Of a stretch of 64,000 nucleotides of DNA, positions 20,515 to 32,702 are shown one piece after another (positions within the stretch are counted from its first letter, which is position 1; every line of letters starts with the position of its first letter). The notes beneath the pieces were generated by a model. It was not told where the DNA came from and did no database searches. It saw nothing but the letters and a program-made list of their open reading frames with translations. Location of the stretch: contig NC_085137.1 of assembly GCF_035046485.1 (NCBI RefSeq), positions 503,150,536 through 503,214,535 of the forward strand. Direction: 5' to 3'. The translations under genes were made by a program, and so were the position numbers. Origin of the DNA: Aedes albopictus. Lineage: Eukaryota > Arthropoda > Insecta > Diptera > Culicidae.

Positions 20515-21580
20515 CCAAATTGATGTCTGAGCTGCCCCAGATTATATGGTGAGCATTAGCATCACTACCAACAATTAGCGAAAGGCCTTTTGAAGTGCAG
20601 TATGCAATGACTTGCTTGAAAGCATCCGTAGGGGATGGTTCATCATGCGGTAAATAAACCGAACAATAAACGTATTTCCTGTTGAGGTTTCCAACAGATA
20701 CATCGATTGTGATAGCACATACATCTCTGGTAGTTAGTTCAGAGATGAGTGTAGCAACGATTGCGTTGTTGACAAGCACACATGCTCGAGGCATGACACG
20801 TGAGTTTGCCATTTCATTTTTACTGAAAGTAGCAAACACCGGATTCACAAGGTTTCCTAGATAGAAATTCCCCTTACGAAAGTAAGGTTCTTGGACTAAC
20901 GCCACTTGGGCTGTACCATTTTGCATAAGTTTACAAAGATTGATCGTTGCTGTTCTTTTGTGCTGAAGATTGATCTGAGCTATCCTAACCGTAGCCACTA
21001 CCCAAACTAGGCAAGATTAAACTCTTAACAATCACAGCACAACAAAGAACAGCAACAATAAAGCCAGATCGGTATCGATTTGAGTGCGCCAAAGGCGAGG
21101 ATGCACAGAATACACTGTGTAAAACGCATAATGCGAAACCATATAGGTGAAAATTTAAACTAATTAATAACATCTTCATAATCCCGCCCTTATTCAGCCT
21201 CAAGTATGAGATTGAAGAAGGGCAGCTGATTGTCTCGGAGAAACACAAGGTCCACCGCACTATTGCTCCGGTTAGCGCAGTAAGGGCAAAATACTGTGGA
21301 GGGTGCCCTGGTACTCCACAGGCTCCGTTTGCGATTAGGTTTTTATAAGACCCCCCTAACCATTCATTCCTAGGCACGGTAAGCGTAAAGCCGCATAACA
21401 CCATGAATTAGGGGTCACCTGATTAGTGGACTCCTACCACTGGAACAGGCGGTCCGTAGTGCTATTCTTAGCCAGTTGAACTAACCGCTACCGACACTAC
21501 ACAGCTATCTAGGCTGATCGGGAAAAGAAGTTAATATTAATGATCAACTTCAAACGGGCCCGAAAAGCCGTCAAAAGCTA

Positions 21581-24020
21581 ATAATATTAGCTACAAGCTA
21601 CAAGTTACAAGTACTAATATTACAAGTGCTAATAATTTGTGTTGCATAAAGGCTCGTTTTTCCACTAATATTATTAGCACTTGTAATATTAGTGACCATG
21701 AAATTACAAGTTGTTTTGGTTCATTTACCTGTCAAAATTCATCCGACAGTTCACTATTAATTTGAAATGGCAGTTGTTGTTTGTTTATTTCCTGCATTTT
21801 TTAGAAAAGCATCCGGGAGAAAAATGAAAAAAAGTTAACAGAATGTTCGTTAAAAATAATTTCATAGATTCGGAAGTTTTGCAATCTCTATACTGCCTAT
21901 GATCGCTTATCAGTCCCATATTTGCTGGGTTTCTTATTCATATGGGACAGTTATGCGATCATAGGCAGAATACGATACATGAAGAAAAGCATGTGCTATT
22001 TGGATCATTTTCGGCCGCTCTAACGAAATATTTTTTTATTAAGTATGGTATTTCAATTACCAAAATAAAGTAACACATTTTTTTTTAATTTTACTATTAT
22101 AGATTTTATTACAAGTTGTTTTATTATGGCATTTTCATAGACAAATAAACGACTAAAGCGTCAAAAACAATAAACATATAAATGACAAATATACATACAC
22201 AAAACATGGAACAGCATTAGTGAATATGCTGAACAAAGTATCGAGATTTTTAATAAAATGTCCCAAAGATTCAATTGAAAAACAATGGATAAAGATTTAG
22301 CAACAGGTATCATACTTCTTGTTTAAATCCGAAGTGACCTAGGATGCGATAATTGAGCTTTTACCTTGAGGCAAGACACTGTGCTTGCTGGAGGGTACAT
22401 TTTCCGTCACAGAGTTGCTCAGAATTCCTCCGGATTACTCCCGTTTTTATATGGGTGTTGCCTGACTTATCGCAAAATCAAAACAATATTGCCCGATATC
22501 TCGCTTTGCTTGCAGTTTTAGGGATGTTTTTCAACAAAATTCGTCGATCACAGGTACAAAGAGTTATTCACAATTTCTCAGAGTTACTCTCGTTTGCAGT
22601 GTCTTTCCCCTAGGCTTTTACCTACTTTTATATGTATCCACTCGATTCGGATTAGTAATCCTACATTATAGAGATCTGCGGAGGCGGCCATTGTGAGCCA
22701 ATCGTGCAGAGAGAACTGTCAAAGTGTGAGCCAAATGAACATGCTTATCGTTCGTAGGAAGGCGTCGTTTGAACGGTATTGCAATCGGAACTAAATAAAT
22801 TAAAATTATTTATTTTTAATATCGAGATATTGGCGGCATATGTATGTTTAGTAAAAAGATAAAAATTTATCAATTCTGCTTTCAAAAGCTCATGCTTATG
22901 ACGACACTTTTGTTGCTGAACTTGTCGAAAAAACTTCCATTGCTGCTTCTTGCTTCACTTCTGCCGATATGATTAGCGTAACACTTTTGCAATGAATTTC
23001 AGATTTCTTCGATTGCTCCGCTATTTCAACAAAGTTTTGAAAAAAAAAATCTACCATAATTAGAAAATGTAAACAAAACAACTTGAACCACAACGAAGTC
23101 ACGCACAAAGTTTGAACATCTAGCTTTGTAGCAAGTGTTGGCAGCTGTTGTAAACAAAACAAACAGCGTTGCCGAATCGACGTATGTAACTTCCGCTCAT
23201 CTCTATGTAGAGGATTTCTAATTCGGATCAGTGCATATTGTAGCTTTTAAGGTGAAACGGGACGCCGTGTTATTTTTCCTATCTTGCCTCTCTTTCTAGC
23301 AATTTGCCTCACGATTTTGAAGATGGTAATCTCGAGTTCTATCGCACTGAAGATGCTGAAAAACAATCAGCATATGCACTGCAAGTGAGCATACACAATG
23401 ATAGGTTTTTGTTGCAAAATATGAAGTAGAATCTGAGATTACCATCTTAGCAGCCACAGAGCAATGGCGGGTATTTCCTCGACCGTCCCGTCCGCCCTTA
23501 ATTAGTTCAATTATGCACAATAAAAACAATTGATTCAAATGTATTTCGCATATGCAACTTCACGTGTGCTTCAAGTTGCACCTTCGATTTGATGCAGTGA
23601 CGCAGTAACCATAACATTGTATGTGATAATACATAAATCAAAGATGGGTTTTGTAGATACTTTGGAGAACTTGAGAAACTTAGCAGAAATGATATTTTGT
23701 ATACAAAATGACGTGCACATCAACGCAATTATCTCTCAATGAGTTTCAAAATGGTAAATCAATATATTTCAAACGAAATATGACTTCTGCAATAATTGAA
23801 ATTAACTTGTAAAATTGTTTACAAGACCTTTGCGACTTGTAATCAAAAGTACAAGTCATAGCTAATATTTTATACTTGTAGTTTGTTTATGCAACAGACA
23901 CTGGTAAATTCTACTAATAATATTAGTCCAACCGACTTGTAGTATTAGACTTGTAACTTGTACTTGTAGAATTTTTATGCAACAGGAAATCACAAACTAC
24001 AAGCTATAAGACTAATATTA
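21581..24020. mobile_element. TACAAGT-word element with inverted termini
   Basis: The left end (TAATATTAGCTACAAG) and the right end (TAATATTAGTCTTATAGC when reverse-complemented) form a loose terminal inverted repeat. TACAAGT or ACTTGTA recurs many times near both ends, and TGTTGCATAAA is also present in inverted positions near each end. The interior has no coding frame and contains a younger 560-bp MITE. Boundaries are approximate. Confidence 0.55.
22657..23216. mobile_element. 560-bp MITE, copy 1 (inverted relative to copy 2)
   Basis: The ends AATCCTACATTATAGAGATC and, reverse-complemented, AATCCTCTACATAGAGATG are inverted repeats. By eye the copy at 48716-49275 is identical in reverse orientation. 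An 88-codon frame is preserved in both but looks like chance, without domain features. The target duplication is not clear. Confidence 0.78.
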
Positions 24021-24060
24021 CAGGCATACCTCGATAGTACGTACACCACCGCTTCGTTTA

Positions 24061-24429
24061 GTGTACGTACTATCGAAACGTACGTACTATCGAATCACAA
24101 ATTTTTATTTCAAATTTCATTTTCAAATCAAAGAATGTTATTTCTAGAACGTCAAGATTGCCAAAAAAATACATGTGGCCTAAGGGTCCGTTTATTAATT
24201 ACGTAATTTTGCTTGTTTAGGATCCTATCTTTATTGGAAAAATCTTCTTGTGCTCTGGAGATGCTTCGTAGAGGCATCTCGTCTCTGGAAACTTATATTG
24301 ATTTTATTTGAATTATATTTTAGAACCATCCAAACTGGTCTAGATATAATTAAATCGATCTAGATCAGTTTTATCTTGTTATAGAAACATTCTAGAAGTA
24401 TTTTCTCCTGCAATATTTATTTCCGTGAT
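24061..24429. other. Unassigned AT-rich sequence inside the pogo-like element
   Basis: I see no frame or repeat of note in this stretch, apart from scattered TCTAGA-type words. Confidence 0.4.
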
Positions 24430-24870
24430 ATTTTCAAAATCTTCTGAACATAGCTCCTTCTAGGACACCTCCAAGAGTTTATTTTTTTTTACGAGAAGGT
24501 ATTCCTAGAGGTATCCCGGAGCTCTTGGAGGAATCCCGGAATTCTTGGAGGAGTTCAAGGAAACAATATTTGATGAATCTTAGAAAGAATTCCTGTAGGA
24601 ATCTTGGAATGATTTCATGTAGAAATCCCGGAACGAAATTCCTGGAGGTATTCAGGAAGAAATTCCTGAAGAAGTCCTGGAAGTCCCGAAGTATTACAGA
24701 GGAAATTCTTGGTGAAGTTTCGGAAGGAATCTCTGGAGAAATCTCTGAAAGAGACCCTGGAATCTCATTAGGAATCGCAGAAGAAACTCCTGGAAGAATC
24801 CCTAAGGAATCCCAGAAAGAATTCCTGGAGAAATATCAGAACCAAAACTTAGAGGAATTTCGGAACTGAA
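24430..24870. repeat. Degenerate GGAATTCCTGGA array, left block
   Basis: Variants of GGAATTCCTGGAGGAA and AAATTCCTGGA repeat with a spacing of roughly 12-30 bases. Similar blocks continue at 25040-25249, 31712-32243, 32460-32694 and 33128-33350, so one long array seems to have been split by the gypsy and MITE insertions. Confidence 0.7.
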
Positions 24871-25254
24871 AGAAACTTGAAGAAATCTCTAAAGCAAGCG
24901 AGAAAGCGAAATGTCTTTCCCCGAATCCCACGATTTGGGTTCACCCAGAAACAATTGAATTGGTACAACCTATAGGACAATGCAAGCCGCGGTTGCTAAG
25001 GATTTTTTTTCGGTTTCGATGTTTTGTGACCTTTTTGTTTACGTTCGGACTTCAAGAGATTTCTTCCAGAATTTCTCAAGAAGTCCCCGGAATCCTCCGG
25101 GAATTTCATCAGAGATTCTCCGAATAGTTTCTTTTAGGATGTCTCTGGATTTATTTTTTTGGGCTTCCAGATTCCTGGAAATTCTAGCAACTTCACCCAG
25201 AATTTCTCTAAGAGTTCTTCCGGAAATTTTATCAGAAACTCTTACCGATATTCC

Positions 25255-25448
25255 TGTTTTATTCGGTCATCAAATAAAATATTTCGGTGTAGATTTTACA
25301 AAGTAACGTTTATTAATGCTTCCGTACTCGTACGCACTCGGATATCGAATGAAAGGAAAGGGAGATTATGAATGGCGGTGTGTATGATTGAAAGGATCGT
25401 TCATAAATTACATATTCGAGTGGCGATCAAATACTACGTAATATAACA
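25255..25448 (-). repeat. 3' LTR of the gypsy element
   Basis: This 194-bp repeat starts TGTTTTATTC and ends ATATAACA in + orientation, and is preceded by the duplication ATTCC. Confidence 0.93.
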
Positions 25449-26642
25449 TCCTCCCTGTTTTATAGTATTGTCGGGCCGCCACCAAACCGGACTTCGCACA
25501 ATCAAGTTGCGACGCGACTCAACTCGCGACGTTTTATAATCATGTCAAAAGTAGTGCGCATCCTTCCCGTTGTTGTCAGCAACACAGCGCACTAGATGCG
25601 AAACAGTTGCGACACTTGTGAACCAAGAAAATGACAATTTTTGATTGAATGTCGGTCTTGATTCCAACCGGATAGACAATAAAAGAAAAACTATTAGAGA
25701 CAGTAATCTTTGAATCGCATTGGGAGCTTAACATTTCTCTTAGGTCTAACACTTTGATCATCAACGACTGAATCCTTGGATGGTTTGGTAACTTTCGGGG
25801 TCTCCGGTGGCTTCGCTGCTGATGCTACTTCCGGATGAACGGCATCAGGTACACTGTTGGTCGCTTCTCGATTAGACACCGATCTGTCAGAAACCGGTAC
25901 GGCCAACTGCTCCGTGGCAACAGGATCAACGTTTGGTATGATGAATTGATCTGGATTCACTTCAGGCGCCTGGGGTTCATTACGTGGTTTCAAGTGCACC
26001 AAATCACGTCGATACTGCATACCATCCACATCAACTATGTACGACCGCTCATTCAGTTTGTTGCTAACTCTGGCAGGTGTCCAAGTCTTAGATGTTTCTG
26101 GTTGAAGTTGTACGTAGACTGAAGATCCCGTCTCCAAATGCGGTAGATTCCTGGCTTTTCTATCATACTGAATCTTCGCTTTACGCCTTCGTTCTTCAAT
26201 CGCTTCAGGAACACCCGACACTAGTGTTGGCATTAGATGGTTTGTAGACATTGGTATACCGCAGCGAGTATTTCGAGAAAACAACCGAGCTGCGGGACTG
26301 GAACCAATTTTATTTGGAACATTTCTCCAGTGCAATAATGCGTACCAGAAATCATTGCCTGCTTCATCTGCTTTCTTCAACAACCGTTTCGCTATCTTCA
26401 CGGCCGCTTCAGCTTTTCCGTTAGCCTGCTGATGGTGTGGTGCCGATGTTGAATGAAGAAAGTCCCATTCACGAGCGAACTGTTTCCACTCTCGGTTGAC
26501 AAAATTCGTTCCGTTGTCTGATATGACCTGTTGCGGCTTGCCGTGTCGGGAAAAGTTGGATTTGCATACAGCAATCGTTGCTTTCGGTGTTAAATCCTTC
26601 AACAGGTCAACTTCAAAAAAATCCGAAAAATGGTCAACAGTA

Positions 26643-27971
26643 GAGTAATGCGGGGCAAAAGTTCGCACCTAACAGACTTCACAAAATAACTAATAAACGA
26701 AAAGAGAACAATATAATTTTTCTTCGTTAAACGGGTTCCTATCATGTTGCCTTCAAAACGTAGTACTAGATTTTTTCGCGTTCCTTTTGAAGTTTTAGTA
26801 ATACAAATTTTAATACAAGTACTCTCATGCGAACTTTTGCCCCATAGTGGGGGCAAAAGTTCGCATTATGCGGGGCAAAAGTTCGCACCTTGTACAGGAT
26901 AGTTTATTGATTTGATGTTCATTTATTTCATGTTAATTCATGTTCGTCTTTTCACTCTAGCCATGAAATCTGTTTCCTTCTGTTCTTAGCATTACGCCCC
27001 AACTGGAATACGACCTGGTGTTCAGCTTTTGTATAGAGTGTCTTTTATGAAGACTTCCACAAATATTAACTAAGAGCTGTCCTTTCCAGCGTTACTGAAG
27101 TTGTCAAAATACATTGTGGGGTAATCATAGAGATACATGTTGCACAAAATACATAAAAAAAAACAAATATGCAGCAAATCTGGTGAACGGGACCGTAATC
27201 GAATCTTATCCCCGTCAGTATGGTGATGAGTTGTAGCTGTCAATTTACAAACTAAGCTATGAAAGACCCCGGTAAAGTAGATAAACATAAGAACTTCAGA
27301 AACTTACGAAAAGACACGACGAGGATGACGAAGAAATTGTATTAAAATGTTTTTTAAAGCCATTTTTCATTTCTTGATTTAAATGGGTGAATATAAAGTT
27401 TGCCTTATAAAAGAACTTCTCACAAAACTAAGTTTAAACCCTCTGCCTGAACGATTTCAGGGTGCATACTACACATATTATACATATATAGTAGATTCTA
27501 TACGAAATCATCATTGCTTCAAAGATTCTGTAATTATATTGATGTACTAGATGCAGAAATCTAGTGCGAACTTTTGCCCCACAGCTACTGCGAACTTTTG
27601 CCCCACTGTCGAGGTTTTAACAATGTCCGTTTCTGCAAGAAGCACTAGTAGTTTATTGTTTATTCGAGTGCACCTCTCGAACTACTATGGAATAACGATT
27701 CTCCGACATCAAGAGGTTATGAGATTTTTATTCTTCTTGTTACTACAAATTCTTATTCCAAAAGGTCCAAAAGTTCTATCAAAACACCTAGAAACACATT
27801 TTTTCGCATAACTCTGCCAAACCATAACGAAATCATTCCAATTTTTATTGACGAGTAACTGACCTGATTATGTGTCGAACCCATACAGATTTGTTTGGGT
27901 TCTTAATTTGTGCTCCGAAAAACACCCACTGCGAACTTTTGCCCCGTGCGAACTTTTGCCCCGCATTACTC
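26643..27971. mobile_element. TA-flanked MITE, GGGGCAAAAGTTCGCA-word family
   Basis: The element starts GAGTAATGCGGGGCAAAAG and ends with its complement, flanked by TA at 26641-26642 and 27972-27973. The word GGGGCAAAAGTTCGCA or its complement occurs at both ends and internally near 26830-26890, 27567-27605 and 27930-27965. It has no transposase. It sits inside the gypsy integrase and carries an old SINE at about 26985-27260. Confidence 0.87.
26985..27260 (-). mobile_element. Diverged Feilai-like SINE
   Basis: Scattered matches in the right order to the intact SINEs elsewhere in the window (ACTTCCACAAATATTAACT near 27052, and a decayed tRNA-like B box near 27190-27215) indicate an old minus-strand copy. 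No target duplication is visible. Confidence 0.55.
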
Positions 27972-30900
27972 TAACGAGGAATTTGCAACTTTTTCCTTGG
28001 TACTCAGCAAAGAAGACATCCATTGATACCAATTGGAATGGGTATACTGGAATTGGGTGACTTTGCATTGGCGCTGGAGTTTGAGATGCTTGGAATTTAG
28101 CACACACGTTGCACTGAGCGACAGCTTCCTTAATCTGGGCACTCATTCCAGGCCAGAAAAGGTTCGCCCGTGCCAACTTTAGAGTCGCCTCCATCCCATT
28201 GTGGCTGACATGGACTTTGCCAGTCAACTTCCGACGTAGCGTATACGGGACAACAATCCTGTCGTTACGGTAGATGATTCCGTCTTGAGTGCTGAGCTCG
28301 TTCCTGTACTTGAAGAACATTCTGGCACTATCCGGAACTCTATCCACTGATGCGGGCCAACCATCACGAATGTACTGCATAACCTGTTGCAAAGACGTGT
28401 CCGCTTCTGTCGCTGCAATGATCTCGTTCAACTGCTCATCCTTCACTTTCAGGAAACTGGAGAGATTGACTTCTTCGATTTCACGGAATACTCGAAAGAT
28501 GTTCCGCTTATTTAACCTATCATCCGCAAGATTTTCGTCGAACGGTGCTCTGGATATCGCGTCAGCCACCACGTTGTCTTTGCCCGTGACAAACTCGATT
28601 GTCAATCGGTAGCGCTGCAGATTTAGCAACATGTGCTGCAGACGTCGCGGTGCAGAAAGTAGTGGCTTCCGAAACACGGCAACCAACGGTTTGTGATCAG
28701 TCTTTACGGTAATTTTAGGATTTCCCACAATTAGTTGATCGAACCGTACGCAAGCGAAGAGGATAGCGAGTAATTCCTTTTCGATTTGTGCATAGTTCTT
28801 CTCAGTAGGCGTGAGGGTACGTGAAGCGTATCCAATTACTCCATGGCTTTGGAAAACAGCTGCCCCTAGACCGTAAGAACTAGCATCACACTCGATCACT
28901 ATTGGCTCGTTCACATTGTAGTATCGCAGTGTATTAGTATCTGCCACCAAACACTTGACACGATTGAACTCCTCTTCTTCCTTTTCTGACCAAACCCAAT
29001 TCTCTTTCTCCGAAATCAATCGCCGAAGGACAGTGAAATTTGCGCTGAGATTTGGTATGAAACGGCTGAGGTAGTTCACCATTCCAATGAACCTTTGAAG
29101 CTGTTTACGATCTGTCGGACGCGGAAAATTCTTGATAGAAACAACTTTACTCTCGTCCGGTTGAAGTCCCTTGTTCGTCAACACGTGTCCGTAGAACTTG
29201 ACCGACGTTTCGCAGAGCTTGAGTTTGCTGAAGTTCAGTTTGACGTTGCATTCCTTCAAGCGAACCAACAACTTCTCCAAGCAGATATTGTGGTTCTCCA
29301 GAGCTTCCTCCAACGTGTCTCCCGAGCCGTAAATCAGCAAATCGTCAGCAACGCATTCCACTCCCGATAATCCCTGAATCACCTCTTGCAGCTTCATCTG
29401 GAAGATATCCGGGGCGGAAGCGATCCCGAAAGGTAGACGAATCCATCGGTACCGCCCGAACGGTGTCCAAAACGTTGTTAGTCGGCTACTCTTCTCATCC
29501 AGTAGCACATGCCAGAAACCCTTGCGAACGTCCGCCGTTGAAAACACTTTTGCCTTCCCTAATTCGGGCAAAATTTCGTCGATAGTGGTGAATTGCATAT
29601 GGGGACGTTTGAGCGCTGCGTTCAGCGGTATTGGATCGAGACAGATGCGAACGGATTCCGATTTCTGCTCCTTGCGCTTGACCAACACAATATTACTAAC
29701 CCATTCGGTGTGGCGATTCTCCTTCACGATCAACCCATCGCGTTCCAGATTCTTCAGTTCTTCCTTCAGCTTCTCTCTCATTGCGATTGGAACTCTTCGA
29801 GGTGGCTGGATCGAAGGTGTGACGTCGGCAGAAACTTCCAAAGACACGGCTCCGGCGAATTTACCGATACCGTGAAAAACCTCCTCGTGTCGTTTGACGA
29901 TATTCTGAGCTTTTATACGGTATACATTCAGAAGTTCTTGTTCCGTTTTCGGTGCAGTGAAATTCACTGTGTTGCAGAATTTTACAAAGCCCAGAATGCG
30001 ACACACATTTGCTGAGAGGAGCGGTCCATGGGTAACATCGACTACTTGAAAAACAAGGCTGTACTTACGGTCTTTCCTCCGACATGGAATTTTTACTTGC
30101 CCGATCACCGGAATGCTGTTCCCGCCGAATGCTTGGAGATGGTACGCGGATGGCTGCAGCTCGATTTTGTCTTTGCCAATCATGTTCTCCAACCAATTCT
30201 TCCCCACAAGGCTTGTGTTCGCACCAGTGTCCAACTCACATTTCACGGGCTGCCATTTCCCACCGATCCGCAAGTCCAGGTCCGCGGTAACATGTCCACC
30301 ACTACCGGATTTATCAATGATTTTTCCGATTGACACACTTTCACCGCAGGACGACTCATCGTTGTCGTTATCACTGCTCTCCGCTGAATCACTTTCGGAG
30401 CTGCTTTCTTCGCGCACTTGCTTCACTCGGAGCTTCTTCTTTAGCTTCTTCTTCTGATCCGCCTTACACACTTTCTCGAAGTGATTTTTTCCACCCCAAC
30501 GATTGCACCTTTTCCCCAGCGCTGGGCAAGCACCTTTGGAGAAATCATGCTTTGCCCCACAGAACTTACACTTCATCTTTTCTCTTTTCACCATGTTCAC
30601 TTCCGCGCTTGCTTGACCCACTGTAACCGGATGCCTCTCAGTTATTTCTTCAGCACGGCACAAATCCATGGCGTGCGCTTCCGTCAAGTTTTGGGTCGTT
30701 ATCAACTTAGATCGAAGCTTCATCCACTTGATCGAAGTAGCAAGTTTGTACTTGATCATGTCCCCTTCCAGCACACCGAACTTGCACAGTTTCGCGAGTG
30801 ATTTTACACGACACAAATAATTGTCAACACTTTCTGTGGAATCTTGCACCAGCGAAAAAAAATCAAACCAGTCGACAAACTTGTTCCGTTCACGCACAAC

Positions 30901-31512
30901 TTTGCTCTTTATCGCCGCGAGAGCAAGTTCCGGGTCGTTTTGCTGAGCCTGATTCAGTTCGAAATTGAAGTACTTTTTTAACGCGTCTTTTCCAACCACC
31001 GATAGCAAAATGCTCGTCTTTTGCTTGTTCTGATCGGCCGGCCACGCATCCATGCCGACCGCACTGGCATAGGTCTTCCAATTCACTTCAAAAAAATTGA
31101 AATTTTGTTCCATGTCACCTTCCAAATCTAGCGGCGGCGGCAGTGGAACAGACGACGCGGCTGCGCTTCCCGCAACCGGTGCCGCAGGCTGATTCAATTG
31201 AACGGTTTTCACTGAACCAATCAGAGCCTGCATCGCCTGCCTTTGCATTTCCATAAAACGCGAAAACTGATCTGCATCCATTTTCTTCAAGTTTATTCAC
31301 TTCTGGGAAAACACTCGAGTCCGACACGATAGCGAAAAAAATATGGCACACGACAGGATCCAACAAGTTTGCTCTTCACCGCACAACTTTCCGCAATCAC
31401 TGCTGCTGATGATTTTCCCGCCGCTCGGACCGAACAATTCCTCAAAAACACTTCCACGATATACGAATGACGTCGGAAAATACTTTTTAGTCCACGACTA
31501 CTTCTGACACCA

Positions 31513-31706
31513 TGTTTTATTCGGTCATCAAATAAAATATTTCGGTGTAGATTTTACAAAGTAACGTTTATTAATGCTTCCGTACTCGTACGCACTCGGA
31601 TATCGAATGAAAGGAAAGGGAGATTATGAATGGCGGTGTGTATGATTGAAAGGATCGTTCATAAATTACATATTCGAGTGGCGATCAAATACTACGTAAT
31701 ATAACA
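31513..31706 (-). repeat. 5' LTR of the gypsy element
   Basis: By eye this is identical to 25255-25448. It is followed by ATTCC at 31707-31711, and on its inner side by the tRNA-Leu-like primer site TGGTGTCAGAAGT on the minus strand (31500-31512). Confidence 0.93.
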
Positions 31707-31711
31707 ATTCC

Positions 31712-32243
31712 TTCAAAAACTCCTTGCAACAATCCGTCAGGATTTATTCCTGGAATTTCATACGAGATTCTTCCCGGAGTATCTTCTGGGAATTCTCAAG
31801 GAATTCCTTCTGAAACCCTCCCAGAAATCCTACAAGATCCCTGACAAGAACTTCATTCAGTATTCCTCTGAAAGCTTCTCCGAGATCCCTCCAGGAACAT
31901 CTTCCGGTTTTTTTTCGGGAGCTACTTCTGATTCAAGTATTCCTTCTGAGATTCCTACAATAATTTCACCAGGTAATCTTTCTGGGAGTTTTCCAGGATT
32001 CTTTCGGAAATTCCTTCCGGGAATTTCATCTGGGTGACTGTCAGGAATTACTTTTCAGGAACTTTTTCCGGGATTCCTCTTTGAGCTTCTTCTAGAAATT
32101 GTTTCAGAAACTGATTCCGGGATTTCTTAGAGGAATCATCTAGAGACTCTTTTTTGGTTTCTACCAAGAGCACCGCCAGGAATTCCTGCAGACTCTTCTG
32201 GAATTCTTTCAGATGTTTGTAATGGAAATCCTCATGGAGCTCA
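31712..32243. repeat. Degenerate GGAATTCC-type array, continued
   Basis: Words such as GGAATTTCATC, GGAATTC and TTCCTTC repeat loosely. It continues the array seen left of the gypsy element. Confidence 0.6.
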
Positions 32244-32246
32244 TTA

Positions 32247-32418
32247 GGGGCTGTCCATAAACCACGTGGTCATTTTTTTGGGACTTTTCAAACCCCCCCC
32301 CCCCCCCCCCCCCGCGTGGTCATTAGTCCATACAATTTTTTTTATTTGTCCATACAAAATGGTCATTGGCCGAACCCCCCCCCCCCCCCTCATGACCACG
32401 TGGTTTATGGACAGCCCC
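32247..32418. mobile_element. 172-bp PIF/Harbinger-like MITE with C runs
   Basis: The termini GGGGCTGTCCATAAACCACG are perfect inverted repeats and the flanks are TTA (32244-32246 and 32419-32421), the 3-bp target typical of PIF/Harbinger. Runs of about 22 and 15 C lie inside. Confidence 0.83.
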
Positions 32419-32702
32419 TTATGGACTTTTTGGAGCATTTTGTTTTTGGAATTCCTCATGTAGTTTCTGTAGGACTTTCTTGAATAAACACAGGAAAAAG
32501 CAACTAAGTTATAGCTCCCTTCTAGAGGAATTCTAGAATAAGTTTGTGGAGAAACCACGGAAGGAATACCTGGAAGAGTTTCAGGAAAAATTACTAAGGT
32601 AATCTTAGAAGGAGTAATGCTGAAGGAATCTCGAAACTAATTTCTACAGAAATCCAGGAATCTGTGGAAGAATCTCGGGGAACTTCCTGTAACAATCCTG
32701 GC

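Larger units (their letters stand above)
16708..21520 (-). mobile_element. LOA-type LINE, copy 1, nearly full length but broken
   Basis: On the minus strand this codes for an endonuclease (from about 20998; AQINLQHKRTATINLCKLM, LVQEPYF), a reverse transcriptase (20270 down to 18465; ADDYLTLL near 18790) and a C-terminal RNase H (YTDGSLLEGRAGAG near 18000, then VWVPGHSSIAGNELADEL near 17420). A RNase H downstream of the RT suggests the LOA or I group; the EN and RT wording favours LOA. Three breaks are visible: a hAT-type insertion in the endonuclease (20297-20514), a frameshift near 18870 inside the GGVLSP motif of the RT, and a 227-bp hairpin in the RNase H. The tail at 16708 shows short tandem TCAGGTA words. 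End positions are approximate. Confidence 0.82.
25694..31290 (-). pseudogene. gypsy gag-pol, interrupted in the integrase by a MITE
   Basis: Read from 31290 downward. Gag fills about residues 1-235, followed by zinc knuckles near 237-275, protease motif DTGANTS (about 351), RT box ADDLLIYG (about 647), RNase H motif ECDASSYG (about 795) and the integrase HHCC region (about 1027-1065). The frame is cut at 27972 in the integrase core, just before TVDHFSDF. It resumes at 26640 with SDNGTNF, the NGKAEAAVK region and a C-terminal tail ending at 25694. The MITE sits at a TA, and both sides are in the same frame. One oddity: the second knuckle reads CNRWGGKNHFEKVC, with Trp where the second Cys belongs. 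Without the insert the frame would otherwise be open. Confidence 0.9.
25255..31706 (-). mobile_element. Ty3/gypsy retrotransposon with identical LTRs, split by a MITE
   Basis: Two 194-bp repeats (25255-25448 and 31513-31706) start TG, end CA and read as identical. ATTCC flanks the whole element (25250-25254 and 31707-31711). On the minus strand, TGGTGTCAGAAGT follows the 5' LTR directly, matching a tRNA-Leu-type primer site, and a purine tract (ACAGGGAGGA) precedes the 3' LTR. The interior is a single gag-pol frame interrupted only by a TA-flanked MITE at 26643-27971. Identical LTRs argue for recent insertion, and the MITE is younger still. Confidence 0.95.

Noticed and set aside
22896..23162. 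88-codon frame conserved in both copies of the 560-bp MITE
   Set aside because: The copies are identical at DNA level, so conservation of the frame is uninformative; no domain is recognisable.
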